A stretch of DNA of 64,000 nt, from NCBI GenBank assembly GCA_951812925.1, contig OX638370.1, positions 26,899,964 through 26,963,963 of the forward strand. The letters are read 5' to 3'. This DNA comes from Calliopum simillimum. Lineage: Eukaryota; Arthropoda; Insecta; Diptera; Lauxaniidae. Positions 58,500-64,000 of the stretch are shown here, piece after piece. The translations under genes and the position numbers were made by a program. Position 1 is the first letter of the stretch; each line of letters begins with the position of its first letter. The notes beneath the pieces are model-generated. The model saw only the letters and a program-made list of their open reading frames with translations, was not told the origin of the DNA and did no database searches.

Positions 58500-59386
58500 T
58501 TGTGTACAACTTAAAAACCGGAATTTTTTAGCGAAATTTGATGCTCTATTGTGGAAAAATGTTACAATATATTTTATTCAAAGTATTGTCCATTGGAAGC
58601 TACAACATTTCCCCATCTTTCAAGCAATTTATGAATTTCATCCCAAAAAAATTGCGCCGGCTTGGCGGCCAAAAATGAATCTATCCAATTTTCGATATCT
58701 TGAACTTAAGTGAAGCGTATTCCTGATAGGGCATTCTGCATCGATCGGAACAAATGGTAGTCTGATGGTGCAAGGTCTGGGCTATAAAGCGGGTGAGGCA
58801 AAATTTCCCATCCGTTGTTTTCCGTTGTTTTCCAGGTAATTTTTGACTGGGGCAGCAATATGTGGCCGAGCGTTGTCATGATGAAAAATTATTGCTTCGT
58901 GTCTGGTCGCATTTTCCGGGCCTTTTTCGATGATGGCACGCTTCAAACGTATTAATTGTGTTCGATAGAGGTCACCTGTGAGCATTACAGAGCATTACCT
59001 TGGCACCATGGATATTTGCCTTTGGCTGGGAAGGTCATGGTTGTCCGGGCTTCATATATGAATGTTTGCGTTTCGGGTTGTCGTAATGGATCCATTTTTC
59101 ATCCCCAGTCACAATCCGATGCAAAAATTACTTTTGGCAGCAGTTTTCTTTGCAAAAAAATTACCCAACAGAACCTCCCGCAAATGCTGTCTTTTTCTCC
59201 AATTTTCGAAGTTATTCATCGTGAAAAATAATAATGATGCACACAAGATAAAATTGTTTTGTTGACTGATTTTGACAGCTGTCAAATGTACCTTCAAAAT
59301 GACATATATATAAAGTTCGAGCTTTCACGATATTTGTTAGTATGGACATCCACCGTTAAATTACGGTTTTTAAGTTGTACACCCAA
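58500..59386 (-). mobile_element. Internally deleted mariner transposon (Tc1/mariner, DD34D)
   Basis: Inverted ends TTGTGTACAACTTAAAAACC (left) and, in reverse complement, TTGGGTGTACAACTTAAAAA (right) are flanked by TA duplicates at 58498-58499 and 59387-59388. On the minus strand the transposase start survives (MNNFENWRKRQHLREVLL). After an internal deletion comes VTGDEKWIHYDNPKRKHSYM, then [10 protein letters not shown], and in another frame [13 protein letters not shown]. All three catalytic Asp positions remain, but frameshifts and the deletion (887 bp against the usual 1.3 kb) make it non-autonomous. Removing the element and one TA restores a perfect 9-bp repeat. Confidence 0.95.
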
Positions 59387-60095
59387 TATAAAATCTATAA
59401 AATCCATAAAATCTACAATATAAAATCTTTTAAATCTATAAAATCTTTATAATTTATAAAATCTATAAAATCTATAAAATCTATAAAATCTATAAAATCT
59501 ATAAAATCTATAAACTCTACAAAATCTATAAAATCCATAAAATCTATAAAATCTATAAAATCTATAAAATCTATAAAATCTATAAAATCTATAAAATCTA
59601 TAAAATCTATAAAATCTATAAAATCTATAAAATCTATAAAATCTATAAAATCTATAAAATCTATAAAACCCATAAAATCTATAAAATTTATGAGATTTAT
59701 AAAATCTGTAAAATCTATAAAACCCATAAAATCTATAAAATCTATAAAATCTGTAAAATCTATAAAATCTATAAAATCTATAAAATCTATAAAATCTATA
59801 AAATCTATAAAATCTATAAAATCTATAAAATCTAAAAAATCTATAAAATCTAAAATCTATAAAATCTGTAAAATCTATAAAATCTATAAAATCCATAAAA
59901 TCTTTAAAATTTATGAGATTTATAAAATCTGTAAAATCTATAAAACCCATAAAATTTATAAAATCCAGAAAATCTATTAAATCTATAAAATCTATAAAAT
60001 CTATAAAATCTATAAAATCTATAAAATCTATAAAATCTATAAAATCTATAAAATCTATTGTACAATATAAAATCAATAAAATCTATAAAATATTA
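59387..60095 (+). repeat. 9-bp satellite (ATAAAATCT)n, right segment
   Basis: Long perfect stretches at 59455-59665 and 59745-59830, with CCATAAAATC and TTTATGAGATTTATAAAATC variants forming higher-order blocks (59665-59740 resembles 59890-59960). The minus-strand frame reads FIDFIDFID for up to about 200 codons purely because 9 is a multiple of three. Confidence 0.95.
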
Positions 60096-60100
60096 AATGT

Positions 60101-60129
60101 TTCTAATTCTATTTCAATTTTCTTTGCAG
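60101..60129 (+). promoter_or_regulatory. sm: Branch point, polypyrimidine tract and 3' splice site of the sm exon
   Basis: CTAAT at 60103-60107 lies 22 nt before the AG. A T/C-rich tract interrupted only by AA leads into TTTGCAG, followed by the exon's first base G. This is a standard fly acceptor and fixes the exon's left edge. The matching donor is GTAAGT at 60268-60273. Confidence 0.85.
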
Positions 60130-60267
60130 GTCACACAACAACAAAGTCAACAGCAGACCTTGCTAAACAAATCAAATGATGATCTACGAAGAAAACGCCC
60201 AGAAACAACACGCCCAAATCATATATTGCTATTTACCATCATAAATCCATTTTATCCCATCACAGTT
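60130..60267 (+). CDS. sm: Internal coding exon of an hnRNP L-family RNA-binding protein (smooth orthologue)
   Basis: Open in frame across exactly 46 codons, phase 0 at both ends. The peptide begins VTQQQSQQQTLL, passes through a basic stretch (DDLRRKRPE) and ends HILLFTIINPFYPITV. The last part matches the linker and first beta strand (RNP2) of RRM2 in the hnRNP L/PTB family; its continuation (the DVL... helix) would lie in the next exon, outside this window. The closest protein I recognise is Drosophila Smooth, a nuclear hnRNP L-like splicing and mRNA-binding protein. Boundaries: CTAAT branch-like site at 60103-60107, pyrimidine tract, AG at 60128-60129, donor GTAAGT from 60268. Beyond the donor the frame stays open briefly but loses any family resemblance. 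The exon sits about 40 bp downstream of a 9-bp satellite. PTB (hephaestus) is the main alternative, but the LLFTIINPFYPITV form favours hnRNP L. No RRM1 exon was found upstream in the window. Confidence 0.88.
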
Positions 60268-60921
60268 GTAAGTAAAGATTTTAAATATTTTTCATTTACC
60301 TTACTATTTAAGGTTATTTTCGATAATTTATATAAAATCGGCTGACTTTTCTTGGATGGTAATTAATCAAATAAAAATAAAATGGACTTGAATATCTCCT
60401 GAGCACCTTACCTTCCGAATAAATTTTCAAAATTTCAACTATGACAAGAATATGAAAACAATGGAGTCAATAGATCAGTAAACAATATAATTTATTTTTC
60501 GATATTCTCTGTAAATTTCACCTGAATAAGACGATACTTTAAGCAATCAAACAAGCAAAACGACTGAGCAAATTAGTGGAGTGAAATTTCTACTTCGCAT
60601 TCGTGCAAAACTCAGTATCTATGATTTATTCCTACTGTACTGCCGCAGTTCATTGCTCCCTGAGAATGGAATATTAAATTTTCACATTGTATTGGAGTTG
60701 TTTTCTTGAACACCTTTTGTGACCAACATTTTGCGCTGTTACCTACTGCTACAAAGCTATATAAGTAAAATGAAAAGAATTCTTCCAAATCATTTTATCC
60801 TTTCTTTTTCTTTTTACTTTTCCTCTTGTGCTTTTCTTTTTAACCACTTCTCAGCGACGTTAAGTTTTCTGCATCACTTCTTTAAAAGTCTTTTATTTTA
60901 TTTCTATTCGCAATTTATACC

Positions 60922-60968
60922 TAGCACATCCACATACACAAACACATATACATTTGTATGTGCAAACG
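60922..60968 (+). promoter_or_regulatory. CA/ACA-rich intronic patch, candidate hnRNP L binding site
   Basis: AGCACATCCACATACACAAA followed by CACATATACAT. hnRNP L proteins are known to bind CA-rich RNA. The patch is on the transcribed strand about 650 nt after the sm exon donor. Function is inferred only. Confidence 0.3.
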
Positions 60969-61082
60969 TATGTGTACTTGCTTTATTTATTTATGCGTCG
61001 TCCATATACTTTCAACAACATTCTGCACAACAACAGGCAGCTTCACTCAAGTGTATTTAAGACAATAAGTGTGCTTTTTTAT

Positions 61083-61155
61083 TTATATGTGTGTAAGTAT
61101 ATGTGTGTGGAAATGTGTGTTAATGTATATGTGTGTGTGTGTGTTTGTGTTTTTC
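61083..61155 (+). repeat. TG-rich microsatellite
   Basis: TATGTGTGTAAGTATATGTG.. then a perfect TGTGTGTGTGTGTGT run at about 61130-61145. Confidence 0.85.
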
Positions 61156-61388
61156 TGTATTTATGCCAGTTTGTATTTTCAAGTCCTTAAGTTTAGTCCT
61201 TCTATGCGACGAACGAGGTTGTTGCACGTCTAACAATGCTCTTGTGCTTTTGTTTTTGTTGTTGTTGCTGCTGCAATTGTTTTGTTGCTGTTAAAATTGT
61301 TTTGTTGCTGCCATTGTTGTTGTTTTTTCTTGTTGCTTCTAACGCTTTTATGCTTTTGGGCGTAAAAAGCTATTATTTATTTACCTTA

Positions 61389-61414
61389 CAAAAAAAAAAA
61401 AAAAAAAAAAAAAA
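61389..61414 (+). repeat. Poly-A run, about 25 bp
   Basis: Uninterrupted A tract after TTACCTTAC. Could be the tail of a retroposed sequence, but no body is recognised upstream. Confidence 0.8.
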
Positions 61415-62259
61415 TCACCAGGTGTAAAGACTTTCACAAAGCAATGTTGCCACCTAAATCTGGTTTTTTTTCCTTCCTTTTGATGTGTCAAATTTCAATG
61501 AAATTCTCATGGGACTATTTATGGGCCTATTTATTATGGACTTGGAATGTTTTTTATTTTTATTAAAGTGTTCTTTAGCAGGCTACCATACTGCTTTGCT
61601 CCAGCAAAATTGTCAGTATGCTATTTATAAATTTTTATCGAGAGATCATTTCAGTCGTAGGTAAAGTAAAGTTCTTTATGAAATCCTTAGGAAAAATTCA
61701 CCAGCATCGCAAGGTATATTTTCGTTAAATTATGAAGGGACTTACTCACTTTAGTCAAAGCTCCCATTTTTTTAGTGTTTAGCTTAGTGAGTGCTAAGCC
61801 GTATCTTCTTTCTACTCAAGTCAAACTATCATTTATGGAACTAAATTCCAAGAGCACAGCGTCCATGATTCGGCAGAAAAAATGTCATGAAACTTGAAAA
61901 TGTTTTAATTTTCAATACAATAAATTTGTGAAAAATAGCATGCGATTTTTTGAAAATGTCATGCGATCTTTTGAAAAGCTATGCAATTTTTGAAAATATG
62001 TTATCGAAATCTTGGAAAATTGTCAACGTTCAGTTTTATGAAAAATGTCATACGATAAATTCTTAAGTTGTATGAAGTCTACAGCTTTTGTAGAAATCCT
62101 TCTAGTCAAACTATCATTTACGGAACCAGATTCCTACAGCATAGCGTCCAGTAAAGTTTTCGTAGAGTAAAAAATTCAGCGAGTATGATTCAAATAATTT
62201 TTTGCAGGTGATGTTTAGATTATTTCGATTTCGGAATGTCCTTAGACTTATGGGTAATA
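61415..62259. other. Unassigned intronic sequence
   Basis: TCAAACTATCATTTA.GGAAC and A.AGC.TAGCGTCCA occur twice (about 61822-61865 and 62107-62150), an old duplication of about 285 bp. No exon recognised. Confidence 0.4.
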
Positions 62260-62269
62260 TCCAGACCCT

Positions 62270-62413
62270 GAAATAAACTTTTTTAAAAGTTTTTTTTTAA
62301 GTTTATTTAGACTAAAAACTTTTAAATCATCTAGATAAAAGTTTTTAAAAACTTTAAACTTTTTGAAATAAAAGTTTTAAAAAACTTTTAAAAAAAACTT
62401 TTAAAAATAAAAG

Positions 62414-62446
<33 letters not shown>

Positions 62447-62665
62447 TCAATTTTCAATAAAAGTTTTTTATAAAAGTTTTTAAAAACTTTTATCCTCAAA
62501 GAGTTTTTTATAAAAGTTTTTTGAAAGAGTTTTTAAAAACTTTTATTTTTAAAAGTTTTTACATAAAAGTTTTTTCAAAAACTTTAATATAAAAACTTCT
62601 AAGGAAGAAGTTTTTCATGAAAGTTTTTGATAAAAATTGTCACATAAAAGTTTTTTTTTGGGAAA
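62270..62665. repeat. Low-complexity AAAAGTTTTT array with a long T run
   Basis: AAAAGTTTTT and AAAAACTTTT alternate on both strands, forming many small palindromes, with a T run of about 25 at 62416-62440. Confidence 0.85.
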
Positions 62666-62696
62666 AAAATACCTTGAAAAAAGTCTCTGTGACTGG

Positions 62697-63296
62697 AGTA
62701 TTGTTACGGCCCAATTTTGCAAAAAAATTTTATTGCACCAATCGATGGGGAAAGGTTCAAAATAGATTTTGGACATGACCAGGGGTGTCCCCGACCCCTC
62801 TAAGTAACCGATTTGGGCTCATTTTGGTGAAAAAATTTTATTGCACCAATCGATGGGGAAGGTCAAAAAAATTGATTTTGGACATGACCAGGGGTGTCCC
62901 CGACCCCTCTAAGTGATCGATTTCAGCCCATTTTGGTGAAAAAATTTTATTGCACCAATCGATGGGGAAATGTCGAAAATAGATTTTGGACATGACCAGG
63001 GGTGTCCCCGACCCCTCTAAGTAACCGATTTGGGCTCATTTTGGTGAAAAAGTTTTATTGCATCAATCGATGGGGAAAGGTCGAAAATAAATTTTGGACA
63101 AGACCAGGGGTGTCCCCGACCGCTCTAAGTGACCGATTTGGGCCCATTTTGGTGAAAAAATTTTATTGCACCAATCGATGGGGAAATGTCGAAAATAGAT
63201 TTTGGACATGACCAGGGGTGTCCCCGACCGCTCTAAGTGACCGATTTGGGCCCATTTTGGTGAAAAAATTTTATTGCACCAATCGATGGGGAAATG
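62697..63296 (-). repeat. 108-bp minisatellite H, array 2 (about 5.5 units, inverted relative to array 1)
   Basis: CACCAATCGATGGGG recurs at 62736, 62844, 62953, 63061, 63169 and 63277 (period 108-109). Units contain GGACATGACCAGGGGTGTCC, CCGACC.CTCTAAGTGACCG and ATTTGGGCCCATTTTGGTGA, the reverse complement of array 1. This array is far more homogeneous than array 1. Confidence 0.92.
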
Positions 63297-64000
63297 TCAA
63301 GTTCAAGTTCAAATGATTTATTGAGACAAAACGTACTTAAACATTTAACTCATATATACAAATATGGAACAATAACAATAAATGATATATTCAGGGCTGT
63401 AAAAGGTATGGCCTTCGATAAAATTATATGAAACATGCTACGATGCAAAAATTAAATATATTAGCAAAATGCAAATTGATTGCAGGAATTAAGATTTAAA
63501 ATTAAGCTCTTGCTCCCGGAGCTTATAAAAAGTTACTTAAAATTAATGAAGAAAACATTTTAAACTTAAAACTAATAACACAAAATCGAGCTTATTTTTT
63601 AAGTAATAGATAATCTAAAACTTAGCTCGAGAAAATTGCTAGAAACAGTTACTCATTCAAACTTCTTTTCACAAAAATGAAGAAAAAGTTACCAATGACA
63701 TATAATTTAATCTCAATGTGATGAAAAATTCATGAACGTTAACCGCGATTTTTACTAGTAAGTACCTTTTGGTAAAAAGTTGGAACCAGAGGTGAGGTAG
63801 GAGAACCTGCCAACACCTCATCTAGAGAAATAGAGTTGATACTTAGTGGTGATAAGTAATATTGATTATCCCAAGGCGAATTACTTAAAGAGTCAACAAT
63901 ATTTTTAATTAAATCATTATCTACAAAGCACAAGTTAGAAGTAATTTTTTTCATTAAAGTAAGAGAATATCTCATTAATGGTTCTATTCTTGACTTGTTA
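63297..64000 (-). mobile_element. 3' end of an unidentified element, minus strand, running off the window
   Basis: The minisatellite stops abruptly at about 63297. On the minus strand a frame enters from beyond 64000 and ends at a stop at 63739; it includes NSISLDEVLAGSPTSPLVPT, with no domain I recognise. A long non-coding stretch follows, then AATAAA (63317-63322), then a TTGAACTTGAACTTG terminal repeat. That fits the 3' end of a non-LTR element or processed insertion. Confidence 0.45.

Larger units (their letters stand above)
60268..61388. other. Start of the downstream sm intron
   Basis: GTAAGT at 60268 opens it. It contains a CA-rich patch (60922-60965), TGTGTGTG runs (61083-61155) and TTG/CTG triplets (61250-61330). 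No further exon found. Confidence 0.6.

Noticed and set aside
59447..60076. 209-codon minus-strand frame (FIDFID/FYRFYR)
   Set aside because: A direct consequence of a stop-free 9-bp satellite. All frames of the array are open.
61236..61427. 63-codon frame ending in poly-Lys
   Set aside because: Triplet repeats followed by a poly-A run; no evidence of coding.

Overview
The window is strongly A+T-rich nuclear DNA from a fly. Long TTG/CAA and CAG/CTG triplet runs, an internally deleted mariner element, fragments of non-LTR retrotransposons, many short terminal-inverted-repeat elements and very sparse coding sequence suggest a higher (schizophoran) dipteran with a large genome. The species cannot be named from the sequence. 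There are no bacterial-type genes, operons or CRISPR arrays.

I can support one cellular protein-coding exon, on the + strand at 60130-60267. It has a branch point, polypyrimidine tract, AG acceptor and GTAAGT donor, is phase 0 at both ends and has 46 codons. It encodes a Q-rich linker, a basic patch and the first beta strand (RNP2) of an hnRNP L-type RRM, and most resembles Drosophila smooth (sm). Nearly everything to its left therefore reads as one very long upstream intron (possibly with small exons I cannot see), and everything to its right as the start of the next intron. The most notable non-repeat signals are two acceptor-donor junctions with no exon between them (polypyrimidine-CAG|GTAAGT at 23938/23939 and 24815/24816), in the same orientation as the exon. 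They match recursive-splicing ratchet points.

Layout. 1-12 kb: two long foldback elements (1232-3154 and 7693-9220), two direct and one inverted copy of a dispersed repeat (family A) carrying nested insertions, and a pogo-like MITE with TA duplications. 12-20 kb: mostly unique sequence, a LINE 3' fragment, a cluster of a 12-bp motif and a small tandem duplication. 20-30 kb: a reverse-transcriptase pseudogene, the ratchet points, a second copy of a composite repeat and an 835-bp TIR element. 30-38 kb: a 108-bp minisatellite, two copies of a TIR element that carries a tRNA-like cassette, and a long degenerate AACAGAGTTAAC-type array. 38-50 kb: more TIR elements, a 36-bp minisatellite, three tandem 240-bp units each with a tRNA-like sequence, and a LINE RNase H fragment. 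50-58 kb: a 140-bp tandem repeat, a 3.4-kb two-layer degenerate array, a 383-bp MITE and a minisatellite-bearing composite element. 58-60 kb: a 9-bp satellite split by the mariner copy. 60-64 kb: the exon, a CA-rich intronic patch, simple repeats, the 108-bp minisatellite in opposite orientation, and the end of an unidentified element.

Most long open frames here come from tandem repeats whose period is a multiple of three or from triplet runs, and I do not call them genes.
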